Shown here piece after piece: positions 40,899 through 50,027 of a DNA stretch of 64,000 bases. A program made the translations under genes and the position numbers. The stretch is from Candidatus Harpocratesius repetitus. GTDB lineage: Archaea; Asgardarchaeota; Lokiarchaeia; Sigyniarchaeales; Promethearchaeaceae. Where the stretch lies: contig JAIZWK010000001.1 in NCBI GenBank assembly GCA_021498095.1, forward strand, positions 372,001 to 436,000. The letters are read 5' to 3'. Position 1 is the stretch's first letter. Each line of letters starts with the position of its first letter. The notes beneath the pieces were generated by a model. It was not told the origin of the DNA. It worked only from the letters and a program-made list of their open reading frames with translations, and ran no database searches.

Positions 40899-43622
40899 TT
40901 ATTTATTATTTTTTCCAAAAGGAGTTTCGGGAACTTTATATTCCCATTTTAACATTCCTTCCGTAAATTCTTTTTGAAGAGGATTTTCTTCCTTCTTTCC
41001 TGGAAGATAGACCCCAGTCCCTCCAAATTGTCCTGAATTAACATAAAGTATTGGAATCTTGATTTCTTCAGCCAATGAATTCAAAAATTCATTTTCAACA
41101 TTATTCCAGTACCCATTATTCAGAAACACAACAAAATTGAGATGTTTTTGTTCAGCAATAAAGGGTAAAAATTGAGAATGCTCTTTAATATCTTGCCCAA
41201 TTAAGATTAAAAATCGTCCAAACGGAGAATTGATTATTCTTAAGACGGGAGGGCTTGTTGTATTAATATTCTCACGCCATTCATCGAGATGTCGTTCAGT
41301 AGGTGGTAAAATTGTCGGAATATTTTTTTCTTGATAAACCATATCATCCGCTAATGGCGAGATTACAAAAGCTCGATTAAGAAACTTACCCTCACTTTTT
41401 GAAGCGATTGTTTCAGAACCAGTAATAATAAAGATATTGAATCTATCAGCAAATTGCTGTAATTTAGTTAAATAACTTTCAGGCATTGAAGTTTCTGGAA
41501 AAATTATTAGGTGATTTCCCTCATAAATTGCATCATCTAAATAACCAATCACCTTTGGTTTTGAACGCATTTGTATAGATTCTTTAGTAAACTGCAAAAT
41601 TCGGTTACGGCGAAATAGTTCATAATTATAATATCGTTTAATATGTCGTTCCCAAATAGTTCGATTATCTTCGATCATACTTTGCCGAGGAGATCCTTTC
41701 AAATATTGGATTAAAGCAATATTCACGGTCTTTCCAGCAAACATGGTTAAATCTGTGTCCAGTGTTACTTCTTCTAAAATGAAATTGCGTTTACTTTCTT
41801 GAGTCATTTTCAAACGACGTTGTATTATTTCATCATCTTCTTCACGAAACTTTGGTTCTATATCTGTTGTTGTGGGAGTAACAATTAAATCTTCAATTGA
41901 ATGTAACGTGAATTCTTGATCTTCATCCATTCGTAATTCTAATGGTTCAATTTGTAAAATAATATTACCAATAGATTGAATTTCATCCTTCAATAATTCA
42001 ATTTCATGTAAAGCAGCATCCAGAGTCAAACCTCGTTTATTAATCTGTATGAATTTTTCATTTAAGCGGTTTTGAGGCTCAGTTAATAAAGGACGGAGAT
42101 CTTCTGGAAGTTTTTTCTCAAGAAGAAGAATCTTTAATCCTAAATCTTGAAAATGTTGAATGAATTGCCCCTTGTTTTTACTTTTAAAGACTTGGTTATA
42201 AACTTCTAGAACCTGCCAATAACCTTTTGAAATAAAACTTTGATTTCCAAGCATTCTTGCTGCGTTATCTAGATGCTCATAAATCTCATCAAATTCCAAT
42301 TTTGAAGTCGAATAATTCTTTTTCGAGATTCGCTCAAGAATAATACAACCTTTGCTTGATGCAATGTAAAATGGTTGCCTAAATTCCCAAGTGAGGGATT
42401 CTTGGCTGGCTTTCATGAAATACTGACTGGCTTTGGAGTACCTTTGTTCACTTAGGGCAATTTTTGCTAAACTTTCAGCAGCAGCAGCTCGTACACTCAA
42501 TTCTCTATGATTTAAAAGCTTAGTGAGTGGTCGATTAGCAGGATTAAGAAAATGAAATGGAACTGCAGATTCATTATTGCCTTCAATTTTTCCAAGAGCT
42601 CGAGTGGCTGCAATTAAAATCTCGGGATTCTTTTCCTTTTTAATAAGTGATATAATCGGTTTTGAAGCTACTTTATCTTGTAAAACCCCTAAAGCATTAC
42701 AAGCTTCTTCTCTAACTTGATAACTCTCATCATTTAGCAATTCAATCAAGGGCTCAACTGCGGTTGGATCACCCAATTTTCCTAAAGCATTTGCAGCAGT
42801 TTCTCTAATTTCAGGACTTGGATCATGAAGTCGATCAATAAATTGTCGAACTGTCGCTGGATCTTTAATATCACTTAATGCAGATGCACAAGCACGACGA
42901 ACATAACTATCTTCGTCATTCAAAACATTTAAAAGTGGTTCTATTATTTCTGGACTTTTGGTTTGTCCTAAAGAGAGAACTGCATATTGTCGAAAGCGTG
43001 GATTATCAGATTGAAGCAGTTTAACTAATGGAGGAATAATTCGCTTATCTTTTTGACCTAATGGTCCTAAAGTAAGAATAGCCATCTGTTTGACTGCATC
43101 ATCAGTCTCTGTATCAATTAATTCAATAATTGGCTCAACCGATCGTGGATCTCCTAAATTTGATAATGCAACAAGGGCATTAACTCTTACTTGTGAATTT
43201 TCATCTTCAAGACATTCAATTAACGGAAATAAACTATTTTTATCTTCAATTAATCCTAAAGCTAATACTGCAGCGGCTCGAATTTCTTCATGAGGATCAG
43301 AAAGAATTTTTATTAATGGCTTAACTGCCGATGCTGCTCGAAATTCTGAAAGAGTCTTGATTGCAGCAAGTTGAACATTAAGATCTTCATCATTTATTGC
43401 ATTAATTATGGGGTTTACTATTTTATCTGCAGCAGGTTGAACACTCAACGATAAAATAGCAGCTTCTCGAACTTTTGGATTCCCATCTAGCAAAAGTCTT
43501 AGAAGAGGGTCAATTATAGATTCATCATCGTATATCATGCCCAACCGTTTAATTGCAAGCAGTTTTACTTCATTATCCTCGCTTTTAAGCTGTTGTAATA
43601 AAGAAGATACCTGTTGGCTCAT
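40899..43622 (-). CDS. HEAT-repeat protein fused to a nitrilase-fold domain that lacks the catalytic cysteine
   Basis: 907 residues. Residues 1 to about 395 are some twelve HEAT/PBS-lyase-type repeats of 31 residues (SDPHEEIRAAAVLALGLIED is typical). A helical linker of about 230 residues follows, with TPR-like helices. From about 640 to 890 there is a carbon-nitrogen hydrolase fold: VNIALIQYLKGSP, then NHLIIFPETSMPESYL with the catalytic Glu, a possible Lys in YQEKNIPTILP, and FGRFLILIGQDIKEHSQF. At this last site active nitrilases have ICYD, but here the Cys is replaced by Gly and the Tyr by Gln. The domain is therefore probably a binding scaffold, not an enzyme. It is divergent from the zinc-ribbon gene. 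Confidence 0.82.
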   Translation of the reverse strand: MSQQVSSLLQQLKSEDNEVKLLAIKRLGMIYDDESIIDPLLRLLLDGNPKVREAAILSLSVQPAADKIVNPIINAINDEDLNVQLAAIKTLSEFRAASAVKPLIKILSDPHEEIRAAAVLALGLIEDKNSLFPLIECLEDENSQVRVNALVALSNLGDPRSVEPIIELIDTETDDAVKQMAILTLGPLGQKDKRIIPPLVKLLQSDNPRFRQYAVLSLGQTKSPEIIEPLLNVLNDEDSYVRRACASALSDIKDPATVRQFIDRLHDPSPEIRETAANALGKLGDPTAVEPLIELLNDESYQVREEACNALGVLQDKVASKPIISLIKKEKNPEILIAATRALGKIEGNNESAVPFHFLNPANRPLTKLLNHRELSVRAAAAESLAKIALSEQRYSKASQYFMKASQESLTWEFRQPFYIASSKGCIILERISKKNYSTSKLEFDEIYEHLDNAARMLGNQSFISKGYWQVLEVYNQVFKSKNKGQFIQHFQDLGLKILLLEKKLPEDLRPLLTEPQNRLNEKFIQINKRGLTLDAALHEIELLKDEIQSIGNIILQIEPLELRMDEDQEFTLHSIEDLIVTPTTTDIEPKFREEDDEIIQRRLKMTQESKRNFILEEVTLDTDLTMFAGKTVNIALIQYLKGSPRQSMIEDNRTIWERHIKRYYNYELFRRNRILQFTKESIQMRSKPKVIGYLDDAIYEGNHLIIFPETSMPESYLTKLQQFADRFNIFIITGSETIASKSEGKFLNRAFVISPLADDMVYQEKNIPTILPPTERHLDEWRENINTTSPPVLRIINSPFGRFLILIGQDIKEHSQFLPFIAEQKHLNFVVFLNNGYWNNVENEFLNSLAEEIKIPILYVNSGQFGGTGVYLPGKKEENPLQKEFTEGMLKWEYKVPETPFGKNNK

Positions 43623-43786
43623 TGTTCTTGTTATTCATCCCTTCAAAATTCACATATCATTCGATTATGTCACTTTATTAGCTAATATTTGGTTTAAAGA
43701 TTTCTTCTATGCCATGCAAAAATAACATTTTTATGAAAAACATAAAAAAATGAAAAAATTAAGTAAAATGTAAGATTAATGCAATT

Positions 43787-44020
43787 ATGGGTATTTTTAA
43801 GGATATTAAAAGAAAATCAAAAACTCCTACTATAAGACTTTGCCCAAATTGCGAGCAGCCGACTCTTACAAGGACTGCAGTTGGGCAATTCACAAATGTT
43901 GATTACTTTACTTGTAGTAATTGCAATTATCAAGGATCTTTTTATATTGAAGTTGAATTACCTCAAAAGAAAAAAGATGAAAATCAAAATTTAAAGTCTG
44001 AACAAATTAAAAAAGATTAA
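43787..44020 (+). CDS. Small zinc-ribbon protein
   Basis: 77 residues. Two knuckles, CPNCEQPTL and CSNCNYQGSF, are 25 residues apart with YFT between strands, which is a single zinc ribbon. Both ends are Lys-rich (MGIFKDIKRKSK and PQKKKDENQNLK), suggesting nucleic-acid contact. Similar small ribbon proteins occur next to information-processing genes in archaea. The specific role is unknown. Its stop lies one base from the end of the convergent E1-like gene. Confidence 0.72.
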   Translation: MGIFKDIKRKSKTPTIRLCPNCEQPTLTRTAVGQFTNVDYFTCSNCNYQGSFYIEVELPQKKKDENQNLKSEQIKKD

Positions 44021-44021
44021 A

Positions 44022-44762
44022 TTATTCTTCTTTCTGACAAAAACAATCAGGATTTTTTCTAAACGGAATAGAACTAAATTCTCCTGCATCTAAACTAATC
44101 ATCATTAAACGATCAGTTATTCGATCTCCTATATTTAGTAAACTTTTTATAACTTCACTTGCTTCTAAAGACCCAACAACTCCACAAGTAGGGGCCATTA
44201 CAGGAATAGGTTTAGATTCTATTTTCTCAGGAGGGTGACCGAACAAGCATCGATAGCAAGCAGTTTTCTTAGGAATAACTGAAAGAAGTTGACCTTCAAA
44301 TCCTTGAATGCCAGCAATGGTGAATGGAATATTAAATCTAATCCCCAAATCGTTTACTAAGAATTTTGTTTGAAAATTATCAGAAGCATCAACGATATAA
44401 TCTACATGTTCTTTCTCAAAAATTGCGATTGCAGATTCTTCATCAAACCATTTTTCAATTATTTGTATTGATACAAAAGGATTCAAAGATTCTAAATGTT
44501 TTTTTCCAATTTCCCCTTTTGATTGATTTACTTCTTCTGTGCGATATAATATTTGCCTTCCTAAATTTGATAAAGAAAGTTCATCTTTCTCGAAAATTAT
44601 TAACTTTCCAATACCTGAAGCAGTTAAATATAAAGCAAGCGGTGAACCTAAGCCACCAAGCCCAACTTGTACAACGGTTTTAGACGCGAGTAATTCTTGT
44701 TTTTCCTTTCCAATTACCAAAATTTGGCGTTGGTATCGCTCAAGTAGTTCAGAAGATATCAT
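44022..44762 (-). CDS. moeB: MoeB/ThiF/Uba4-type E1-like adenylyltransferase
   Basis: 246 residues from the ATG at 44762; a TTG at 44786 would add eight. ELLERYQRQILVIGKEKQ is the usual MoeB opening. The ATP loop VQVGLGGLGSPLALYLTASG, FEKDELSLSNLGRQILY (Asp, Asn, Arg and Gln for adenylation) and VDASDNFQTKFLVND follow. The zinc cysteines are CYRC and, at the end, CFC. APTCGVVGS holds the crossover cysteine region. It should adenylate the C-terminal Gly of a MoaD-, ThiS- or Urm1-like carrier. The Gly-Gly protein at 13950 is the best partner in the window. There is no rhodanese domain, so sulfur would come from a separate donor. Divergent from Pus10. Confidence 0.93.
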   Translation of the reverse strand: MISSELLERYQRQILVIGKEKQELLASKTVVQVGLGGLGSPLALYLTASGIGKLIIFEKDELSLSNLGRQILYRTEEVNQSKGEIGKKHLESLNPFVSIQIIEKWFDEESAIAIFEKEHVDYIVDASDNFQTKFLVNDLGIRFNIPFTIAGIQGFEGQLLSVIPKKTACYRCLFGHPPEKIESKPIPVMAPTCGVVGSLEASEVIKSLLNIGDRITDRLMMISLDAGEFSSIPFRKNPDCFCQKEE

Positions 44763-44783
44763 AATATTTCTATATTTTTGAAG

Positions 44784-44797
44784 CAATATATAAATTC
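44784..44797 (+). promoter_or_regulatory. Candidate TATA element for the Pus10 gene
   Basis: CAATATATAAATTC lies about 60 bases before the chosen Pus10 start. A transcription start around 44815-44820 would follow from usual archaeal spacing, and this argues against the upstream TTG at 44808 as start. It is an inference only; AT-rich DNA makes such matches common. Confidence 0.3.
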
Positions 44798-44852
44798 TTG
44801 GAATTAATTGAAAAACACAAAATTTTTTCCCGAATCCATATTATTTAAAATA

Positions 44853-46412
44853 ATGGCTGAGAATCCCAAGGAATTGCATAAATTTCAAGAAAACGAAAGT
44901 GAAGATGTTGAAGATATTTCAGAAGAAATAGAAATAATTACAACTCAATATTCACCCAAACTATTAAAGAAAACTTTTGAGGTTTTACAATCTTTTAAAC
45001 TATGTCACGAATGTTTAGGGCGCCAATTTTCTTATCTCGCTACAGCAACGGATAATAACACTAGAGCACAAGCAATTCTCTTAACATTGACCATGGAAGC
45101 ACATGCAGCACTAAAATCAGAATCAATAGAACATCAAACATTATTATTTGGGAAAAGACCAATTGAACTACTTGAATTAATTGCTGTCCAAAGTCATTTT
45201 TTCCCAGCTTACAAAGTTTTAGCGGATTACTTTTCCAAATATAATGATCAAGAGAAATTGAAAATATTAAAAGAAAAATGGAGTAATCATGTATGTGATT
45301 TTTGCCAGAATTTATTAACACAAGAAAAAATTGAAAAAATCTGTAAAGAAATCGAACAAGAAGTGTTTGATTATGATTTTGATAATTTTCTAATTGGCAC
45401 ATATCTAAATCCTCTAATAACCAATAAGGAAGAAGATATACGGGCTCGATTTCATTTTATTAGCGGTGAATCCTTTAAAGCTAATCTTAATCGGCTAGTT
45501 GGAAAAAAAATGCAGGAGATTTTTCATAAACCAACACAATATAATCGTCCTGATCTTCAAATTATGATTGATCTGAGAGAATCCTTAGATCCAACATATG
45601 AATTACAGCCAAAACCTCTGTATTTAGAAAGTAAGTATAAGAAATTTGTTAGAAATCTTCCACAAACACATTGGCACTGCCCTGATTGTCGAGGAAGAGG
45701 AATTGACCGTAAAACAAAAGAAATATGCCCAACATGTCACGGTTCAGGAGATATGTATGCATCATCAATTGAAGATTTAATTGCTAGCGTAATTCTTCCT
45801 TATGTACGAGGTGAAAAAGCATTATTACATGGCGCAGGTAGAGAAGATATAGATGCTCGCTGTTTAGGCAAAGGACGTCCTTTTATCATGGAAATAAAAA
45901 AACCTCAAAAAAGAATTCTTCCTTTGGATGAAATTCAAAAAAAAATTAATAATCAATTCTCTTCTCAGATTTATGTGGAACCTTTTACAATCTCATCGAA
46001 AAAACAAATTATTGAATACAAATCTGATTCAGAATTTTCTCAAAAGGCTTATCACGCATTGATTTTCTTGGAACAACCCATCGATAAGAAATTATTTGAT
46101 GAAAAAATGAATGAAATTCAAGAAATTATCCTAAATGAACCCATTCATCAACGAACTCCCCTTCGAGTTGTTCATCGAAGAGCAGATAAAACTCGAACCA
46201 AAAAAATATTTGAAATTTCTGGAAAATGGATTGATTCCCGCCATATTTTTCTAAAAATTCGAGCACAAGGGGGAACATATATAAAAGAATTAATCTCAAG
46301 TGATAATGGTAGAACGGTACCTTCAATTGCTCAAGTGTTTAAGATCCCCATGACTTGTGTAGAACTTGATATTGTAAATGTTGATACCAAAAATGATGAA
46401 TCTATTCGATAA
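44853..46412 (+). CDS. pus10: tRNA pseudouridine synthase Pus10
   Basis: 519 residues from the ATG at 44853; the frame is open to a TTG at 44808. An N-terminal domain with CHECLGRQF and VCDFCQNLL forms the Cys-rich THUMP-like part. The catalytic domain is recognised by GAGREDIDARCLGKGRPFIM, containing the catalytic Asp, then KPQKRILPLDEIQ. Later motifs are RTPLRVVHRRADKTRTKKIF and RAQGGTYIKELISSDNGRT. A CPDCRGRG...CPTCHGSG insertion before the catalytic domain forms an extra zinc knuckle. Archaeal Pus10 makes pseudouridine at positions 54 and 55 of tRNA. The gene is divergent from the E1-like gene. Confidence 0.95.
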   Translation: MAENPKELHKFQENESEDVEDISEEIEIITTQYSPKLLKKTFEVLQSFKLCHECLGRQFSYLATATDNNTRAQAILLTLTMEAHAALKSESIEHQTLLFGKRPIELLELIAVQSHFFPAYKVLADYFSKYNDQEKLKILKEKWSNHVCDFCQNLLTQEKIEKICKEIEQEVFDYDFDNFLIGTYLNPLITNKEEDIRARFHFISGESFKANLNRLVGKKMQEIFHKPTQYNRPDLQIMIDLRESLDPTYELQPKPLYLESKYKKFVRNLPQTHWHCPDCRGRGIDRKTKEICPTCHGSGDMYASSIEDLIASVILPYVRGEKALLHGAGREDIDARCLGKGRPFIMEIKKPQKRILPLDEIQKKINNQFSSQIYVEPFTISSKKQIIEYKSDSEFSQKAYHALIFLEQPIDKKLFDEKMNEIQEIILNEPIHQRTPLRVVHRRADKTRTKKIFEISGKWIDSRHIFLKIRAQGGTYIKELISSDNGRTVPSIAQVFKIPMTCVELDIVNVDTKNDESIR

Positions 46413-46460
46413 AAAAATGGAAATTCCAAATCCGAGTTTTCAAAAAAGTTGAAAATATTT

Positions 46461-47240
46461 ATGAATTCCCTTTCTTTCCTTATCATTTTCATTTCAATTC
46501 TTGGAGGAATATTCTTCATATTAATTGAACATCATCATCATTATTTTCGACTTCATGATTCATTTCTGGCAGGTATTTCTATATCTTACTTTTTTTTAGT
46601 AGTTCTTCCTGAAATATCTAATGGAATTCCCGAATATCCACTTCATTTAAAAAATTTTGAATTTCTTTTGATATTAGTTGGTTTTATTACTGAACATCTT
46701 TCTGAAAAATACATTTTACAAACCGTTGAGAAGAAATCTCAAGATAAAATGAGAAATCTTCTAAAAATGGAGGAGAATTTTGAGATAGTTTCCAATAATA
46801 TCGAAATAACAATATCAAATGAAGCGATTAATAAACATCACGATGAAGATTATATTAAAGAATTAGCATTAACAGCATTAGGATTGAAAAAGCAAGAAAA
46901 TGCACTTATTAAAGAAATTTTAGTTGAAAAGATGCAAGTTTTTTCAGATTTGGATATTGAAATAGAATGGCATGAGATCTCCAAAAAATGGCGCTTTTTC
47001 CTCTCAAGTGCGACACTTATTGGAATACTTTGCTCAATTTTGCTAAATTTATTCTTAATGATCAATTTAGAAACAATTTTTCTAATTTATTCGTTTGTAA
47101 GTGGCTTTATTTTATATAGAATTATCCGCAAGGAATTACCAGAAAAAGAAAAGGGAAAACCACTATTGTTTTTGGCAGGATTTGTTATTTTTGCTCTTTT
47201 TGTGCTTGTATTTAATTATATCGAGCATAAGCTATTGTAA
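46461..47240 (+). CDS. ZIP-like divergent membrane protein
   Basis: 259 residues from the ATG at 46461; a TTG at 46449 would add four. About six to seven helices: three in the first 90 residues, a charged cytosolic loop (about 95-175, rich in Glu, Lys and Asn), then three or four at the end. HDSFLAGISISYFFLVVLPE and FVSGFILYRIIRKELPEKEK resemble ZIP-family metal transporter helices (the LPE motif and the last-helix lead). EHHHHYF is a possible metal-binding patch. The canonical HN-x-x-D ZIP metal site is not evident, so it may be a degenerate relative. It follows Pus10 by 48 bp on the same strand. Confidence 0.5.
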   Translation: MNSLSFLIIFISILGGIFFILIEHHHHYFRLHDSFLAGISISYFFLVVLPEISNGIPEYPLHLKNFEFLLILVGFITEHLSEKYILQTVEKKSQDKMRNLLKMEENFEIVSNNIEITISNEAINKHHDEDYIKELALTALGLKKQENALIKEILVEKMQVFSDLDIEIEWHEISKKWRFFLSSATLIGILCSILLNLFLMINLETIFLIYSFVSGFILYRIIRKELPEKEKGKPLLFLAGFVIFALFVLVFNYIEHKLL

Positions 47241-47325
47241 TAGAATAAAATAGTATTTTAAAGTGAATATTTTTTTTATTAATACTTTCATGGGAAATAA
47301 AGGTAAAAAAAAATATTCACCTTCA

Positions 47326-47940
47326 CTACACAATTGGATCTATTTGTAAATCGATTGAATTATTTGTAACTTCAATGTTCTTCATCTTATAGCTTCTAGG
47401 ATCAATATATTTTTTCAAAAGAAATTTAATAAAAATAGAAAAATTGCGTCCTAAATTATGAGTTCCAGAAAAATAGCATGTTAATTCCTTCCACTCAAAA
47501 TGTATCTCAGTAAACCAATTCATACCGTGAGCGGAAAAAACTTGTGAACTTAAATGGTTTAAAAGAAAAGATAGCCAATCTTTTTTAAAATTTATTTGGT
47601 TTTCTTGCTCAGGATCTAATTTGAACTTATCTTTCCAAAATTCTCCAAAAATTAACGCATTTCGATAGGATAATTCAGCTAATTCATCTAATTCAGTCTC
47701 GTTTAAGTTCTCAATGGCAAGTTTAAAAATATTTTGGCTTATAATCATCTTAGGATTCCGCACAGATGATTGTTCTTCAAATAAGTTTAAATAATTATGA
47801 ATTGCGTTACGTGTTAATTGGGATTTTGAAATATTATATTTTTGACTGAATTCTTCAATTTGGTTGATGGTTTCTGAATCGAACCGCACACCTATTATCC
47901 GTTCCTTATTTTTTTTTTCTATATCGTTCAATTTTTTCAA
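47326..47940 (-). CDS. Ribbon-helix-helix (CopG-like) DNA-binding protein with C-terminal extension
   Basis: About 204 residues from TTG at 47940 (AAGGA lies just upstream; a second in-frame TTG four codons on has better spacing). No ATG is available until deep inside the protein. ERIIGVRFDSETINQIEEFS plus KYNISKSQLTRNAIHNYLNL is a complete ribbon-helix-helix with a normal strand and two helices. The remaining 140 residues are of unknown type, with HFEWKELTCYFSGTHNLGRN notable. No toxin gene lies beside it, so it is probably a free-standing transcription factor. Divergent from the enoyl-CoA hydratase gene. Confidence 0.75.
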   Translation of the reverse strand: MKKLNDIEKKNKERIIGVRFDSETINQIEEFSQKYNISKSQLTRNAIHNYLNLFEEQSSVRNPKMIISQNIFKLAIENLNETELDELAELSYRNALIFGEFWKDKFKLDPEQENQINFKKDWLSFLLNHLSSQVFSAHGMNWFTEIHFEWKELTCYFSGTHNLGRNFSIFIKFLLKKYIDPRSYKMKNIEVTNNSIDLQIDPIV

Positions 47941-48127
47941 ATTCCTTTGCTGTGATCCAATTTTTAGTTACCCATTTTTTTCAAAAAATTTAAGTGATTC
48001 GAAATGTTAAGTAATCATTCCTTCAAAGAAATGTACTAAGGGATTAAAAAAAGTATTTCAATTTTAAATATTTTTCTGAATTTCTGCAATACAACATTTA
48101 AAAATCGTGTTAACCAAGAATTCTATC

Positions 48128-48907
48128 ATGGAGTTAAAAAATATTCTTTTTACTTATGAAAATTACATTGCAGTCATTAAATTTAATCGCCCAAATGTGT
48201 TAAACGCAATTAATATTCAAACTATGCATGAATTGGGAGAAGTAATAGAGGCATGTGCAGCAAATCCAGAAATCCGAGTGATTATTATCACAGGGGAAGG
48301 AAAGGCTTTTGCCGCTGGTGCAGATATTTCTGAACTTCAGAAATTTGGTCCAGAAAAAGCAAGAGAACTTTCAAAATATGGAATTGAAGTTTATCGAAAA
48401 ATAGAACTTCTCAATAAGGTAGTTATTGCTGCCGTGAATGGATTTGCTCTTGGTGGAGGTTGTGAACTTGCAATGGCTTGTGATATACGAATAGCAAGCG
48501 AAAAGGCAAAATTTGGTCAACCAGAAATAAAATTGGGAATAATTCCTGGATATGGAGGCACTCAAAGATTAACGCGGTTAATCGGAAGAGGAAGATCGAA
48601 ACTATTAACTTTTACAGGAGATATGATTGATGCAAAAACGGCAGAGCGATATGGTTTGGTGGATGAAGTCGTTGCTCCAGAAAAGTTACTTGAGAAAGCA
48701 AAAGAACTTGCAAAAAAGATTGCCGCTCTTTCCCCAATTTCAATTCGATGTGCAAAGAATGCAATTAATACAGGTATTGAAAGTGGAATTGAAGCCGGTT
48801 TGGCCCTTGAAAATGAACTTTTTGCATATTGCTTCGGTACTGATGATGCAAAAGAAGGAATACAAGCTTTTCTAGAAAAACGAAAGCCAGCTTTCACCGG
48901 AAAATAG
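48128..48907 (+). CDS. Enoyl-CoA hydratase/isomerase (crotonase family)
   Basis: 259 residues from the ATG at 48128; GTG at 48107 would add seven. GEGKAFAAGADISELQKF and GFALGGGCELAMACDIRIAS form the oxyanion hole and CoA pocket. AKFGQPEIKLGIIPGYGGTQ carries one catalytic Glu (the PEIKLG site); the other is usually at the end of the first segment's helix (GGGCELA), also present as Glu. It therefore has both glutamates of a true hydratase. It should hydrate 2-enoyl-CoA in beta-oxidation or the reverse, in the cytosol. The gene stands alone, not next to other beta-oxidation genes except the more distant acyl-CoA ligase. Confidence 0.95.
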   Translation: MELKNILFTYENYIAVIKFNRPNVLNAINIQTMHELGEVIEACAANPEIRVIIITGEGKAFAAGADISELQKFGPEKARELSKYGIEVYRKIELLNKVVIAAVNGFALGGGCELAMACDIRIASEKAKFGQPEIKLGIIPGYGGTQRLTRLIGRGRSKLLTFTGDMIDAKTAERYGLVDEVVAPEKLLEKAKELAKKIAALSPISIRCAKNAINTGIESGIEAGLALENELFAYCFGTDDAKEGIQAFLEKRKPAFTGK

Positions 48908-49013
48908 AATATTTAAACAAAAAAAGAATCATAACTTTTTTTTCGTTACTTTTTAAAAATTTAATTTTAAAATCAGAATTTTTAAGGAATCTGGAAGATT
49001 TATTATCGCATAT

Positions 49014-50027
49014 ATGCCGCAATGTAAATTCTTTCGCGAGTGCAGATCAAATGCAGTGATTCAGATTCCTCATACTAAAATGGCTCTCTGTAAAGATCAT
49101 TTTCTTCGTTATATCGAAAATCGAGTTAAAAAAAATATTGAAGACAACCATTTAATTGATTTTCAAAACCCAAAAGAAAAAGTATTAGTTGCTATTAGTG
49201 GTGGAAAAGATTCGCAAACTCTTTTAACAATTTTACACAAAGCTTTACAAGGTAGGGTTGCTCTTGAAGCACTTTATATTGAAGTCGGAATCACCCCACG
49301 AAATTATTCATACGATTCTGCCATTATTGCACGTAGCTTATGTGAGAAATTAGGTGTTCCTTTTCACATTCTTAACGTGAAAGAACATTTGGGATTTACC
49401 ATTGATGACATTCACCAATTAGGAACTTATATAAAAAAAGGAAAGCGTAATCGTAAAAGGAATAATTATAGAGGAGAATGTTCATACTGCGGTTTGTTAA
49501 AGCGATATTATATTAATTATTTCGCTGTAAAGCATAATTTTACAAAAGTTGCCACAGGACATAATTTGACGGATGAAGCTTCACAATTATTATCCAATTT
49601 TTTTAGTATTGATATAGAATTAATGAGCCGAGCAGGTCCCATTACTTTACGGGATGTTGAAGGTCTTATTCCCCGAATTAAGCCATTGTATTATATTTAT
49701 GAGACAGAACTAATTATGTATGCTTATTTCGCCAAGGTGGAGCATCTTCCTACAGAATGTGAATATGCTACCGATTCTCCTGTCATCAGCGTTAAGAAAT
49801 CTCTCGAAAAAATTGAAAGTTTTCGTAGAGGTTCTATGATGAATATGGTCAGGGATTTTCAGAAAAATCTTAAACCAATTTTAGCAGAAACCATAACAGA
49901 GGATCATCAAATCGTCAAGAAATGCAGCCAATGTGGGATGACGACATATTTAGATATGTGTTCATTTTGTACTACAACAAATAGATTAAAAGAACAGATG
50001 AAACAATTTCATATATTAGAAGAATAA
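49014..50027 (+). CDS. ncs6: tRNA 2-thiolation protein, Ncs6/TtuA/Ctu1 family
   Basis: 337 residues. The N-terminal zinc site is CKFFRECRS with CKDHF. The PP-loop is VLVAISGGKDSQTLLTILHK near residue 61. The two central cysteines are in GECSYCGLLKRYYIN, followed by VATGHNLTDEASQLL. The C-terminal zinc ribbon is KKCSQCGMTTYLDMCSFC. This is the TtuA/Ncs6 architecture; it thiolates uridine 34 or 54 of tRNA using sulfur from a Urm1/TtuB-like carrier. The window also has a MoaD-like carrier, a MoeB-like E1 and a cysteine desulfurase, in distant places. Its 3' end overlaps that of the convergent acyltransferase gene by 19 bases. Confidence 0.94.
   Translation: MPQCKFFRECRSNAVIQIPHTKMALCKDHFLRYIENRVKKNIEDNHLIDFQNPKEKVLVAISGGKDSQTLLTILHKALQGRVALEALYIEVGITPRNYSYDSAIIARSLCEKLGVPFHILNVKEHLGFTIDDIHQLGTYIKKGKRNRKRNNYRGECSYCGLLKRYYINYFAVKHNFTKVATGHNLTDEASQLLSNFFSIDIELMSRAGPITLRDVEGLIPRIKPLYYIYETELIMYAYFAKVEHLPTECEYATDSPVISVKKSLEKIESFRRGSMMNMVRDFQKNLKPILAETITEDHQIVKKCSQCGMTTYLDMCSFCTTTNRLKEQMKQFHILEE

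Noticed and set aside
47326..47940. Antitoxin of a toxin-antitoxin pair
   Set aside because: The ribbon-helix-helix domain fits an antitoxin, but no small toxin gene lies beside it and the protein has a long unrelated C-terminus.
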